Of a stretch of DNA of 64,000 nt, positions 43,101 through 54,360 are shown piece after piece. This stretch comes from Epiperipatus broadwayi (lineage: Eukaryota > Onychophora > Udeonychophora > Euonychophora > Peripatidae): contig JAQFVV010006231.1 of assembly GCA_028023455.1 (NCBI GenBank), forward strand, positions 8,568,036 through 8,632,035, read 5' to 3'. The notes beneath the pieces are model-generated. The model made no database searches, was not told the DNA's origin, and saw only the letters and a list, made by a program, of their open reading frames with translations. Both the position numbers and the translations under genes were made by a program. The stretch's first letter is position 1, and each line of letters starts with the position of its first letter.

Positions 43101-45121
43101 ATTAATAGATTCTAGAAAATTACATACAGATAACATAATGAAGCAAGCAAGAAAATGTAATATATGTTTGAAGTTGAAGATTATACAAAATGTTAATGTT
43201 TTGAATAATAACTATAAAGATTTTGGTTTTATAATTTATATACAAAAACTCATGTGCTTTACCAGCCCATGACAGAAAAAAAATCTTAAGCAGTCTATAA
43301 TTTGGTTGTTATTAGCTTGAGAATTTTAATCAAATTAAATGTCTTGCTAGGTTTTAAGTAGAAAGGTAGATTTAAAGTTGATGTATACAAAAAATTCAAT
43401 GTATTTCTGCTACATTTAATGAGATAAAAGGTAATTTTTCACCATATCAATTTTTTTTTTTTAAATAAAGCATATAACAACTATTAGTTGGCATTAAAGC
43501 ATTTAAATTTTTCATTCAAAAATGCTTTATAAGATTCTAAAAATATAGTGGTAGAATTATAAAGTCAATTAGTATGTTTTTCAGCTTTCTAGATATGATT
43601 TTTCTTAGAGTAAACTGTAGCAGCTTTCCTTAAAGAAAATTTTGTGGCAACTTGAGAAAAGAATTATCTCAAAGACTTTCAAAAAACAGTGCAACATATT
43701 GATTTCATTGGAAGTATAAGTAAGGGCAATGATATGCCCATTAAATGTACAAATTCAAAAAGATTATAAAGGGTTTTGATTTTCATCATCTTTGAAAGCA
43801 ATCATATTGCCTTTTTTTTAGTTCTAATAGTTTTTCAAATCTATTTTTATTTTTAGAATAAATGATATCATGAAGGAAATCAACATAATTTGACTACCTT
43901 AAAAACAAAGATCTGGCATTTCAAAAGAAACTTTTAATTCTTAATCCCCTAGTTTAAGAAAAAAAATCTTAAAAAACATTTTTCATTTGATGCCTCTTTT
44001 ATTTTTCCTAGTTTTAGATGCTTTAAATTTACTATATTTTCCTTTTTTGTATGATACTTGCTTGTTATTATAGAAATAATTGATAGAAGATATCAAAAAT
44101 CAAGTATCATCAAAATAACTTTTCTTTAAAAAAATGACCCATTTATTAAGACTTAGAATAAGTACTTAATTGGCTCAAATTGTTGGAATCTTATGAGTTT
44201 CATTTAAAATAATGAGATTTGATGTTCTGATGCTATATGGAATTTATTTCTCATGTTTGTTTGTTTTTTACCAAAAATGTAAATATTCTTTCTGCATATT
44301 TTTTTATTTTTTTCACATTGTTGTCTATAACATGTACTATCATTTTTTAATTGTAATGTAAATTAAAATAATATTAATTCTTATAAAAAAATAGGCTTTA
44401 GGTTATTTTGTGAAGCAATTAGACTAAAAAGAAATATGTAAAAAGGATAATTAATTATACATTTTATTTTAATATTGTTTATAAAATAATGTATGTCTTT
44501 TTGAAATTTAAAAACAAATATGCATGAACTATTATGTCATCCCATTTGCTATCCTCTCTGTATATTTCTCTTCCATTACATCTTTTTGTTAGATCATGCA
44601 ATAAAAGTAAATATTTCCAGAAGCTTATTTAATTATAACAGTATAAGCTTTAGCTCAGACTAATCTGCTCATGCAAAATATATTTAAGATAAACCATTCC
44701 ATATCCACAATATAGAGCAAAATTTCCATCCAACACAACTATTTAATCAAAAAAATACAGATATAAAAATACATACATAATTAATTGCTAAATTATACAT
44801 CTAAATTTGAAGGTTTGATTTTAATAAAAACTAATCCATAATTTTTTTTTATAAAAAAAACAAAACCCATAAAATTAGTCTATTTGTCTAAAAAATTACT
44901 ATTTAATATTTTTTTATTTTAATTTACAAACTTCAATTAAATTTGATAAATAAATCTTCAGATAAAATACAATTCAATAAACTGAAATATGAAAAAAATA
45001 TGCAATGTTCTGGATAATTTATAATGTTTTGGTTATATGTTGTTGGTATATCAGCCAATGCTTTGCTTTGTAGCATTTACATTCATTGATTTAGCCATTC
45101 CATATTAAACTTTTTCTGATA

Positions 45122-45123
<2 letters not shown>
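43101..45123. other. AT-rich non-coding stretch; possible further LINE decay
   Basis: 43,100-43,950 may hold the rest of the LINE relic but no motif is clear. Beyond that nothing was recognised. Confidence 0.4.
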
Positions 45124-45155
<32 letters not shown>

Positions 45156-45163
45156 TTTTTTTT
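45124..45163. repeat. T10-G20-T10 mirror repeat
   Basis: Ten T, twenty G, ten T in exact mirror symmetry. Capable of G-quadruplex or triplex structure in principle. Confidence 0.9.
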
Positions 45164-45186
45164 GGTGTCAGTTTTAATTACTACTC

Positions 45187-46166
45187 ATAGTTTTAATTAT
45201 AAATTTATCAAATGCACATTGATTACGTAAGTAATATTTACCGAGGCTGTAACCTTGAGAATATGCATGTAAAATATGATAGTAGGGACCTCTACAGGTG
45301 TTTAACCACAAGCTTATGCTATGGAAGAAAAGAGGGGAACCCCACCCCTACTTTATTCAACCTACTTTCTATTTAAATAGGTGAAGCTGAAGCGGTTAGA
45401 TCTGTGAGCATGAAGCTATTTAATACTTCACTGATTAAGCCCACATTTTTTATTGTACATTAATACTCGTGAAATCTTTCGATTTACAACAAGTCAATGG
45501 AAAGATTTTATAGTTAGAAATCTATTACCGTAATTTAAAGTTGTAATTATAAATTTATTAAACGCACATTAATTACATAAGTAATATTTCTAACTATAAA
45601 ATCTTTCCATTGACTCATTGTAAATTGAAAGATTTCGTGAGTATTAATGTGTAATAAGAAATTGTGGACTTAATCAGTGAAGTATTGAATAGCTTCACGC
45701 TCGCAGATCTAACCGCTTCAGCTTCACTTATTTAAACAGAAAGTAGGTTGAAGTAAAGAAGGGTTGGGGTTCCCTTCTTTTCTTCCATAGTGTAATCTTG
45801 TGGTTAAACACCTGTAGAGGTCACTACTATCGCATTTTACACGCATATTCTTGAAGTTACAGCCTCAGTAAATATTACTTATGTAATCAATGTGTGTTTA
45901 ATACATTTATAATTACAACTTTAAATTACTGTAATAGATTTCTAACTATAAAATCTTTCCATTGACTCATTGTAAATTGAAAAATTTTGTGAGTATTAAT
46001 GTGTAATAAGAAATGTGGACTTAATCAGTGAAGTAATGAATAGCTTCACACTTGCAGATCTAACTGCTTCAGCTTCACCTATTTAAATAGAAAGTAGGTT
46101 GAAGTAAAGAAGGGATGGGTTTATCCTCTTTTCTTTCATAGTGTAAGCTTGTGGTTAAACACTCAT
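45187..46166. mobile_element. Tandem/inverted cluster, family IR-C (about 350-bp unit)
   Basis: Copy 1 (about 45,187-45,534) is followed by the first about 54 bp of a second unit. The sequence then folds back into an inverted copy (about 45,589-45,930) and a second inverted copy (about 45,931-46,166, truncated). Landmarks are GTGGTTAAACAC, AGCTTCACCTATTTAAATAG, CTAACCGCTTCAGC, ATCAGTGAAGTA and CTTTCCATTGACTC. The architecture equals the F1 clusters, but no hammerhead core was found. No coding potential. Confidence 0.85.
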
Positions 46167-46189
46167 AGTTTTCTAAATCTATTTTTCTG

Positions 46190-46590
46190 GCTTATTATAT
46201 TTATCATCATTTTCAATCATCAATCCATTGCAGGATGATGTCTCAAGTTCAATCCATTTTCTCTGATCTCTAGCCTCTCTTTTTCATGTCACTCCAACAT
46301 ACTTATTTATTTATTTCATCCATCTCACGTGATATTTTTAGGTCTTTTATAATCTTTTGGAATCCAGTTTAATATTTTAAGTATCCATTTATTATTATCT
46401 CTTCTAACAATATGTCTATCCCAACTCCACTTCAGTCTTTTAATTTTTTCAATAATATCAGTAACACTTGTTTGTCCTCTCACCCATGTATTTCATTTTT
46501 GATTTCTTTGTGTTACTCCTAAGATGCATATCTCCATACTTCCTTGAGTGGTCTGAAATCTCTGTATTGCTCTTATAATATGCATACAAC
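46190..46590 (-). pseudogene. RTE-like LINE C-terminal relic
   Basis: With frameshifts the - strand reads AIQRFQTTQGSMEICILGVTQRN-like, then VTDIIEKIKRLKWSWDRHIVRRD, then ILNWIPKDYKRPKNIT, then V.WSDMKKRG..REKW and LQWIDD. This is the post-RT tail of RTE-type LINEs in full motif order (MERSMLGV..RDR, A.LKW.WAGHI.RR, VL.W.PR..KR, A.DR..W). The best preserved of three such relics in the window. Confidence 0.7.
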
Positions 46591-47658
46591 AGAATAATTT
46601 AAAATAAAAGCATGCATAGAATTTTTATTTTTAGAAAAGGCTGTACAAATAAATAGATAAACAATTTCTATTTCCCCAGTATCTTATGGCTATAGTATGA
46701 TTTAGTCATGTACATGCTATAAAGGCTATCTCATACTGTTTTAAGAAAAAGATTTGTTTTATATAAATATTGTTTCAAATTCATTTTTTTTATTATAAAC
46801 ATTATTTACAATATACATTAAAATGTTTGTATATAAAAAATACAGCTATAAAATTATAAAAATGAAGAAATAAAATTATTTTCATTAAACTGAATTTAAT
46901 TGATTGTTTTCTTATAATCTGTTATTGTAATGAAATAAATTTGCTTTTTATTATTGTTGCCATGAGTTACAACAAGATTTTATAATATTTGTTTTAAAAA
47001 GTAACAAAAAAGTGCTCATTTGAAAAAGATGAAAAAAATTTACTGCCATTTAGACCATAAGTGATATGAGAAGGACTATTTGTAGTAGATGACTCCATGG
47101 TTGTGAGAGAATTTTAATATAAATTTGTTTTTAGCTAATATTTTAATGTTATATGATTTGCTATTTTATTTATTATTACTGGTATAATATTAAGCAGTAT
47201 TTAATATACATATAAATGGAAATATATAATGTACATTTGTTATTAAACTTAAAAAATAAACAAATTATTTATTATGATTGCTTTCTTTTTCTCTTTTTTA
47301 CACTATAAATAACCTTTTTATTATAGTAACTAAAAATCATTAATGTTAACTCTTATGAAAATTGACATTAGGTTAGTAATTGGCATATAATAGTAATGTT
47401 AAAAAAAAGTCTTTAAAATAATATACATATAATATTTTTTTCATAATTTTATTTTTGTTTACTTCCCATCCACCTACCCCCAAATAGTTTTTTTTCTATG
47501 CATTAATTAGTTAAAAAATGTTTTTAGCCCTTTATATTGGTTGAGCTACAGACTTGAGACCTAAAGATTCTTAGAGCAAAGCTCAATCTATCACTTCTGA
47601 TATTCAATGGATACATGATTTCCTGAGCAATCAATCATTCAAATATATGTGATAAAAT
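46591..47658. other. AT-rich non-coding stretch, nothing recognised
   Basis: No repeat, exon or RNA gene supported. Confidence 0.5.
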
Positions 47659-48103
47659 GTTGTCTAGAAAATTTTAAATTTTATTTAAACTTTTTCAAAT
47701 ACAAACATTTGTTAATAAAACACACTAAGACAACACAGATTGGTGATTATACAATATTTCGAGTGATATTATTTTCTGCACTTTTTTGGGTGTTGCTAGC
47801 CAGTCAAACTTTCACCTTTAGATTATTGGATATCAAATTTTAAAGCAATGCTTTAACCAACTAAACTATTTTGTCAAGAATCTAAAGGTGTATGTTTGAC
47901 TCCTATACTATTATTGTCATGCCAGCAATACCTGAAGAAGCATGGAGAATAAGATCACTGGAAGTGATGTATAATCTACTAATCTGTGTTGTTTTTGTGT
48001 GTTATTACTAACAGATGTTTGCATTTGGAAAAGTTTAAATAAAGTTTAAAATTTTCTAGGCATTCAACAGTTAATAATAGATAATGGAAATAGTCCAACA
48101 TAT
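47659..48103. mobile_element. Inverted-repeat family IR-B, copy 2
   Basis: The left arm TGTCTAGAAAATTTTAAA... (47,662-47,735) pairs with right arm 47,995-48,064. Inner blocks (TGCTAGCCAGTC / GTCATGCCAGCA; CTAAAGGTG) also pair. The right end ATGGAAATAGTCCAACATAT matches copy 1. Confidence 0.75.
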
Positions 48104-48420
48104 TATCACATCTAAAATTTCATCATCACAAACCTTCAGAATACATGTGTTTGTAATAACAAACCCATTTCATTAAATTGGAATTTTGTTATAATAAAAT
48201 ATATATATATATAAAGGCATTTTTATAGTTTTTTTTTTTTTTAGCAGTCAATTTTTTTTTGAAAATTTAGAAAACAATGTGAATGATTTATACATAATAT
48301 TGTTCCTTATTTATTATTGCCAAAACATAAGAAAAAAAATGTGGCAAAAAAAATCTTTTTAACTTTAAAAAATGCAGTACGATTTTAAAATTTAAAAATA
48401 AATATATATATATTAATGTG
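48104..48420. other. AT-rich non-coding stretch
   Basis: Poly-T and (AT)n tracts only. Confidence 0.5.
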
Positions 48421-48500
48421 TCAAAGTGTCGAGGAAGCTAACCCCGGGACAACTGCTTGTAAGGCAGCTGTGCTAACCACTCGGCCATCAACGCTTGACT
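48421..48500 (-). repeat. tRNA-derived repeat (SINE-like), copy 1
   Basis: On the - strand it reads GTCAAGCGTTGA, a perfect A box TGGCCGAGTGG, anticodon arm GCTGC-CTTACAA-GCAGT (anticodon TAC), a variable arm and a degraded T arm, ending TTTGACACA. The Ser/Leu-type long variable arm and mutated B box argue against a working tRNA. Confidence 0.8.
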
Positions 48501-50072
48501 AAATATTTTTATATTTTCTCATTTTCAATATTTTTATATACTTTTTAAAGTAATATCAATTAAAAAAATTATTTTTTACTTGATCTTTTAAACTAAGTTC
48601 CTATACAAAAACAATATTATAAAAGATAGTTATATAATAATTATTTCATGAGCATTATATTGTTCTCCCCTTCTCTAAATAAACTTTTTCTATTTGGTTT
48701 TTCATAATTTTTCATTATTTGTATGAGAAAATGTATCACTTCCCAAAAATTGCCATTTTAATTATTTGAATATGTCTTTATAGATAGAGACACCTACCAC
48801 TAAAAAAAAAAACTAAATTAAATATTAATTTACATTAATATTTAAAAACAAATATCATGAATTTTAATTAAATAACATTGAAAAAAATAATAAATTTATA
48901 TAATGTACATTGTTATGTTTTACTTAAATGTATTGACCATTGTACAATATTTTAAAGATAATTTTTACCATACATTTGACATTAGATACTTAACTATCAG
49001 CTTGAACACTTTACACTGTAAATTTTATCAAAAGAAGAAATCTATGAGCCAATAAGACTAAAGAAACTTATTCTCTATTGTATTTTCTTCTTTTACCACT
49101 ATTTCATAAAACTTGAAAAATCATCTTCTATGCAATTGAATTCAATACTTTTTAACATCTTTTATTTTATTTCACTAATAGTTTTTTTTCTTTACCAGAG
49201 CTTTTCTAAATTTATTTAAAGAAAATCAAGTGCATAGAAAATTTCTTTTATGTCTGTAACCCACATAGTCTCTAAACTGTCTTTACCGTTCAATAATTTT
49301 ATTTCAAAATCCCAGTATAAAAGATAAATTTCCATAAGAACTTTCAAAACATCCTAATAGAAATTAAATGCTGATATGGATATGCATATTTTTCATAGAA
49401 TTAGTAATAATAATAACAACAACAAGAAGAAAAAGAAGCATCATCATTGTCTAATGGGTTTATTGTTTGGGAATTTGTAAGAAGCGGGCACTGGAATCAA
49501 AATCAATCTGAGAATCTTATACTTCAGAAAAATACACTACCACTGCATGCAGAGCAATAGAATGAATCAAAATTCCCTTTCGTAGAATTTTCATTTTATA
49601 AATAAATTAGAGTAATTTTTGTAGACTTTATATGTTTTAAAAGCTTTTAACTATTTTTATCTTGATAAATGAATATTAATCAGAGATTATTTAATTAAGA
49701 AAAACTATATTTCAAAGTCTTAACATTTCTCTTTGAGACTTGAGAAAAGTTGAATCACATGTTAATAGCATAAGAAATAATTTTCAATCAAAGTTAAATC
49801 AACTCCACTTTATGATCATAGTTAATTTACCAATACTACTACAAAATCCTGCTATGATTATAAAAAGATAAACTTCTTGAAATCACTCAGTCACTTAATA
49901 TTACAAGTCATACCTTAGCTTTACCATTAACTGTGTTCCAGCAAATTTAGACATGTTACTTGTTTAACTGGGAAGTCTATGTTTCTTTCACTATTAAATT
50001 ATTTATAAGAAAACTATAGAATAAATCCAAAAGTTAATCCTACAATCACAATGTCATATTTTAACATTATAG
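48501..50072. other. AT-rich non-coding stretch, nothing recognised
   Basis: A short purine-rich patch lies near 49,410-49,440 (AACAACAACAAGAAGAAAAA). No exon or repeat supported. Confidence 0.5.
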
Positions 50073-50223
50073 TAACATCACATGATTACTATCTCTTATA
50101 CTAGCACATAATTGTTATTAAACAAAGCAAAACTCCCCATACAGTAGTGCCACCCTGTGCCAACCAGAGTAATCAATGCATGCTAGGAAGCTTGTGCATA
50201 AAATCCCTATCTAGTGCCTATTA

Positions 50224-50283
50224 ATCCAATATCCCCAGACTAGATTCTGGCTTATGGCCTTCATCAGTTAGGAACCTTGGATC
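50224..50283 (-). ncRNA. Hammerhead ribozyme F1-d
   Basis: The - strand core CTGATGA (50,267-50,261) is intact. Stem II is GGC/GCC with loop CATAA. GAATCTAGTC has T where stem III normally starts with A. Stem I outer ATCCAA/TTGGAT is kept and inner TCCTAA/TGGGGA is slightly damaged. Confidence 0.65.
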
Positions 50284-50660
50284 TGAAAGCACTGCACCTG
50301 GTTCTTTGAATCTAATGCAACCATCCAACAGCCACCTTTTATGTCTACTTAACTACAAAACTATGAGAATGAAATTGAAAACAATATTATTTTCAATCTA
50401 AACACAATAGCTTATATCGTCATATGGGTCTGAACTTAGTTCAGCACCCATACATTTTGGGGTCTTTGGCTCTTTAACAACCATAGCCACCACTATCCTA
50501 TTAGACAGGATTGGTGTTAAACCACTAAACATCACATGATCACTATCTCTTATACTAGCATATAATTGTTATTAAACAAGGCAAAACTCTCCATACAGTA
50601 GTGCCATCATGTGCCACCCAGAGTAATCAATGGATGCCAGAAAGCTCTAGTGCCTACTCA

Positions 50661-50715
50661 TACAATATCCGCAGACTAGTTTCCTTGTGGCTTTCATCAT
50701 TGAGGAGCCTTGATC
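50661..50715 (-). ncRNA. Hammerhead ribozyme F1-e (decayed)
   Basis: Core ATGATGA (C3 lost), stem II eroded (AAGCCACAAG), GAAACTAGTC kept. Not expected to cleave. Confidence 0.5.
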
Positions 50716-51541
50716 TGAGAACATTGCACCTATATTTTAGGATCCAATGCAACTCTCCAGAAGCCAAGTATAATGTTTGAGTCCAAAATGAAAGCACAAA
50801 AATATTTTCAATTCACGCTCATTAGTTTATATAGTTGCATAGATCTGAATTTAGTTTAGTATCCATACATTTTGGTGTCTTTGGTTCTTTAATAGCCAGA
50901 GTCACCATAATTCTATTGGGCAAGATTGGCATTAAGTCACTAAACATCACATGATCAACATTCTTTATGCTTACACAAGCTGTTTACACAGAGGCTAAAC
51001 TCTACATGTAATAGCACCACTAACTGCAAGCCAGAAGTAATCAATGGATGCAAGAAGGTTTGTGCATAAAATCTCCATCTAGTGTCTACTCATCCAATAT
51101 TACCAGACTAATTTCTAGCTTATGGCAATATTGTTTCTAGAAATATCCCAGGCTAGTTTCTATTTTATGCACAAACCTTCTTGCATCCATTGATTACTTC
51201 TGGCTTGCACTTAGTGGTGTTATTATATGGAGAGTTTACCCTCTATGCAAACAGCTTGTGTAAGCATAAAGAATGGTGATCATGTGATGTTAAATGATTT
51301 AATGCTAATCCTGTCCAATATGATTATGGTGACTCTGCTTTTTAAAGTGCCAAAGACACCAAAATGTATGGATGCTGAATTGAATTCAGATCTATATAAC
51401 TATACAAGCTAAATGAGCTTGAATTGAAAATATTTTTGTGTTTTCATTTTGAACTCAAAGCATTATATATAGGTAATAAAGTAAAAGGTGGCTTCTGGGG
51501 GGTTGTATTGGATCCTAAGATCTAGGTGCAGTAAATTTCAA

Positions 51542-51599
51542 ATCCAAGATTTCTCACTGATGAAAGCCACAAGCTAGAACTAGTCTGGAGATATTGGAT
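51542..51599 (+). ncRNA. Hammerhead ribozyme F1-f
   Basis: ATCCAA...TTGGAT outer stem I, core CTGATGA (51,557-51,563). Stem II is AGC/GCT with loop CACAA, where F1-c has GGC/GCC: a compensated G-C to A-U change. The GAAAC block reads GAAC (one A missing), then TAGTC. The inner stem I has one mismatch. Confidence 0.65.
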
Positions 51600-51705
51600 G
51601 AATAGGCACTAGATAGTGATTTTATATACAAACCTTCTTGCATACATTGAGTGTTCTGGCTTGCACTTAGTGGTGCTACTGCATAGAGAGTTAACCTCTG
51701 CATAA

Positions 51706-52458
51706 ATCAGAAAATGTGAAAGCAAGCAGAAAATTCAAAACCATTTTCTGAAGGGGTAAAAAACTACACTGTAGTTGTCATAGAATTAATCTGTCCAGAA
51801 CATAAATTGAAAGTATAAATATATTATGAAATATAATTACATGGAGGATTGTTCCATATATAATGGCATTTTTTTTCCATTACTGCTCTCATGTAAAAAG
51901 GGAAAGTTGAAATTGACCAGCTAGGTGAAAAAGTTATTCATCCCTAATGATTAGGGCTAAATTAATTATTTTTTTTATTCAAATATAATAGGCTAATTTT
52001 TAAATCGATAATTTTGTGTGAGCTGAGAATGACTTGAGGCCAATCATAGAGAGAATATGTGCAAATATATACTAATAAAAAAATATTAATTTCTTTACAT
52101 AAATGTAAAATAGTAAATATATTAGTGCCAATAAGATCCCAAGTTCAGTTTCTGAATCATTCGTCTTTGTCTATGAAGAGCATTGAATTGCATAATCATT
52201 CAGAAAACATATCTTTCTTTCTTTTTTAATTTCTTGAAAGTTAAACATTCTTAAGTCTTAATTATTTCTAAGCCGATTTTTCTATGTAATTACATAAGTC
52301 AGACACTAAGTTAGTTATTAAATATTTTAGTAGCCTTAGTTATATGCTAACTTTAAATAATTTTATACTTTTCTTTAAAAACATAATATATAACAAATAA
52401 ATCATTATATTACTTTTCTGTTTTATGTTTCATATCTGGGTTAAAATCAGTAATTTAT
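51706..52458. other. AT-rich non-coding stretch, nothing recognised
   Basis: No repeat, exon or RNA gene supported. Confidence 0.5.
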
Positions 52459-52562
52459 ATCAAGCGTTGGTGGTGGAGTGGTTAGCACAACTGCCTTACA
52501 AGCAATTGTCCCGGGTTAGTGGGTTTGTTTCCTGGCCGACGCTATGACACATGAAAAAAAAA
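52459..52562 (+). repeat. tRNA-derived repeat (SINE-like), copy 2
   Basis: Acceptor strands GCGTTGG and CCGACGC pair over 7 bp with one G.U. The A box region is TGGTGGAGTGG, the anticodon arm CTGC-CTTACAA-GCAA (anticodon TAC). The flanking TCAA...ATGACA extends the helix. A short A run (ATGAAAAAAAAA) follows, like a retroposon tail. The B box (GGGTTTGTTTCC) is degraded. Confidence 0.8.
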
Positions 52563-53013
52563 TCAATAATTTATTATGCAATTCTATTCTAAAATCATTT
52601 AAATAGATATGTATAATTAATGAACTTCAAATATTAGTGTCATCTAAATTCCTAAATTACTTTCTTGCTATCAGTTTTAACCATTGAAAACAATTTTATT
52701 GCATATATATATATTCAACAATTTCATTCATATAACTTCTGCAAATAGTCCAAAGTTTCGAGCAGGCTATCTAACTATTATCTCTAATTAATGTTTTCTT
52801 ATTAATTTAAAAAAAATGTTATAAAAATTAATATGTAAAAAAAAAAGTTTCAAAAGTCTAATGTCTTGAACCCATTTTATAATTGTGCAGATTTTACATT
52901 ACGTCAATAGTTCTATATTTTATATGCAACTGTAGGATTCAAACTTTTTGTAAAAAGAATTTCCAAAAAAGTTAGCACGAGAGTGGTGTAGTAAAAATTA
53001 TAGTGCAAATTTT
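52563..53013. other. AT-rich non-coding stretch
   Basis: Nothing recognised between the two tRNA-like repeats. Confidence 0.5.
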
Positions 53014-53111
53014 GTCAAGCGTTGTTAGCGGAGAGGTCCTCGCAGCCGCCTTGCAAGCAAGTAGTTGGTTGCAGACGGTTGTGGGTTCGCGTCCCGGCCG
53101 ATGCTATGACA
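53014..53111 (+). repeat. tRNA-derived repeat (SINE-like), copy 3
   Basis: GTCAAGCGTTGT start, anticodon arm GCCGC-CTTGCAA-GCAAG (anticodon TGC), an intact B box GGTTCGCGTCC and end GATGCTATGACA. The A box (TTAGCGGAGAGG) is altered. The long variable arm has an extra TAGTTGGTTGC segment. Probably not a functional tRNA. Confidence 0.8.
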
Positions 53112-53980
53112 TATGAGGAAAAATATTATTTATTAAATGGATAATCTCTAGTCTAATGAATGACTAATAAAAATTATTAACTTAGAACGTCAATTATTGA
53201 TTGGCAAATTATTAACTAAAAATTATTAGCTGATGGTAAAACAAGAAAGAAAAAATTATTCTTCAGTTGAAAAATCTAGAGAACTTTGCTTTGCAGTAAG
53301 CTATCAAAGGTTGATTATCTTTTATATAATAAACTAAAATGGTTTTTTAAAAGAGCAGATAAAGAAAAGATTTCCCCTCTGTTTTTCTACAGAGAAATTG
53401 TAAAGCAAAAGATATTAATTAATATGTTAATAAATATCTGATTGGTGAAAGTTTGATCATTTTTGGTCGACTCTCTAGTTACACTGAATAATGATTAGAC
53501 AACAAGCTGAGTTAGTTATGAGCAGCTATGAGAAAAAAAATTAAAACGTGAAAATATTTCCAAGTTTCATTTTGATTCAAAGCATAAGCTATGGTATTGG
53601 TGGGAAAATAAACTAATCACCATCTTCTTTTTACACAGCCACATACATCCATATATATATATTGTAACCATATATTTTAGCATAAAATATAATCATTGAT
53701 GTAACTAGTATAAAAAATTTCTCTGTCTTCTTTGGTGATTTGATTGGCTTGATTTGCACTTTGAACAGATTACTCTCTTATATTATTTTAATAAATTTAA
53801 CTTTGCTTCGTTCCACATACTAATTCATATCAGAATGTTTAACTTTTTAAAAATTTTAACAACACATTAAATTTGGTAAAATAGTATTAAAATATAATAT
53901 TTTGTTTTATTTGTTTAAAGTGATCTTAAAAATTATTTATATTGAATTAATAAAAAAAAACCATTTGTTCAATTAAAATA
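53112..53980. other. AT-rich non-coding stretch, nothing recognised
   Basis: (AT)n at 53,651-53,661. No exon or repeat supported. Confidence 0.5.
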
Positions 53981-54360
53981 AATTATTAAAAATAAATACA
54001 GTAATTACGTATGCGTCTCAATGTAAAAAAAGAAAAGAGCGCGAATTTAAGAGAAGATCGTCTGTTAGTTTGTTTTTGGAGGGAGAGAAGAAAAAGAAAA
54101 TGGTAAAAAGGCAAATGGTGTAATTTTGATAAGCTTATTTGAAAATAGTTAATAAGTAAACTGATTACCACAAATTTTCTATAAACATAAAAAATAACAT
54201 TGTGGTATTTAATTATAAGATGAATTGCTAAATTTAAAAGTCTGTTCAGGTCGGCTGGCCAAGTGGATCGAATCACCGGTAATAATTTCCCAATATTACA
54301 TTTGAAATGTCGGAGCTTCCCAGTTTAAAAGAATTAATTGCAAGAATTTGGTATGTTTTA
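53981..54360 (+). promoter_or_regulatory. CpG-richer patch, possible promoter/first-exon region (weak)
   Basis: About nine CpGs fall in the 300 bp from 54,000, against very few in surrounding DNA: TACGTATGCGTC, GAGCGCGAA, GATCGTC, GGTCGGC, GATCGAATCACCGG, GTCGGAG. An ATG at 54,307 opens 14 codons (MSELPSLKEL...) to a GTATGT donor-like site at 54,351. Its phase does not join in frame to the 59,053 exon. It may be an alternative first exon, a promoter or neither. Confidence 0.25.

Larger units (their letters stand above)
50073..51705. mobile_element. Second F1 cluster, tandem and inverted units
   Basis: Units start at ACTCCCCATACAG (50,132), ACTCTCCATACAG (50,586) and ACTCTACATGTAATAG (about 50,999), then fold back near 51,150 into an inverted copy ending at about 51,705. 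More diverged between units than the 31-32 kb cluster. Contains hammerheads at 50,224, 50,661 and 51,542 and a broken one at 51,090. No protein is encoded. Confidence 0.88.

Noticed and set aside
49400-49470. Purine-rich patch as a possible exon
   Set aside because: No acceptor/donor pair and the frame is interrupted; simple-sequence DNA explains it.
52459-52550. Functional tRNA gene
   Set aside because: B box degraded, variable arm irregular, and it belongs to a repeated family. A retroposon fits better.
53986-54276. 96-codon ORF on the - strand
   Set aside because: No recognisable motif; overlaps the CpG patch and has no splice or start context.
54307-54350. Possible first coding exon MSELPSLKEL... 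ending at a GTATGT donor
   Set aside because: Its phase would put the 59,053 exon out of frame (stop after three codons), no BMAL N-terminal similarity is evident, and it is too short to stand alone.
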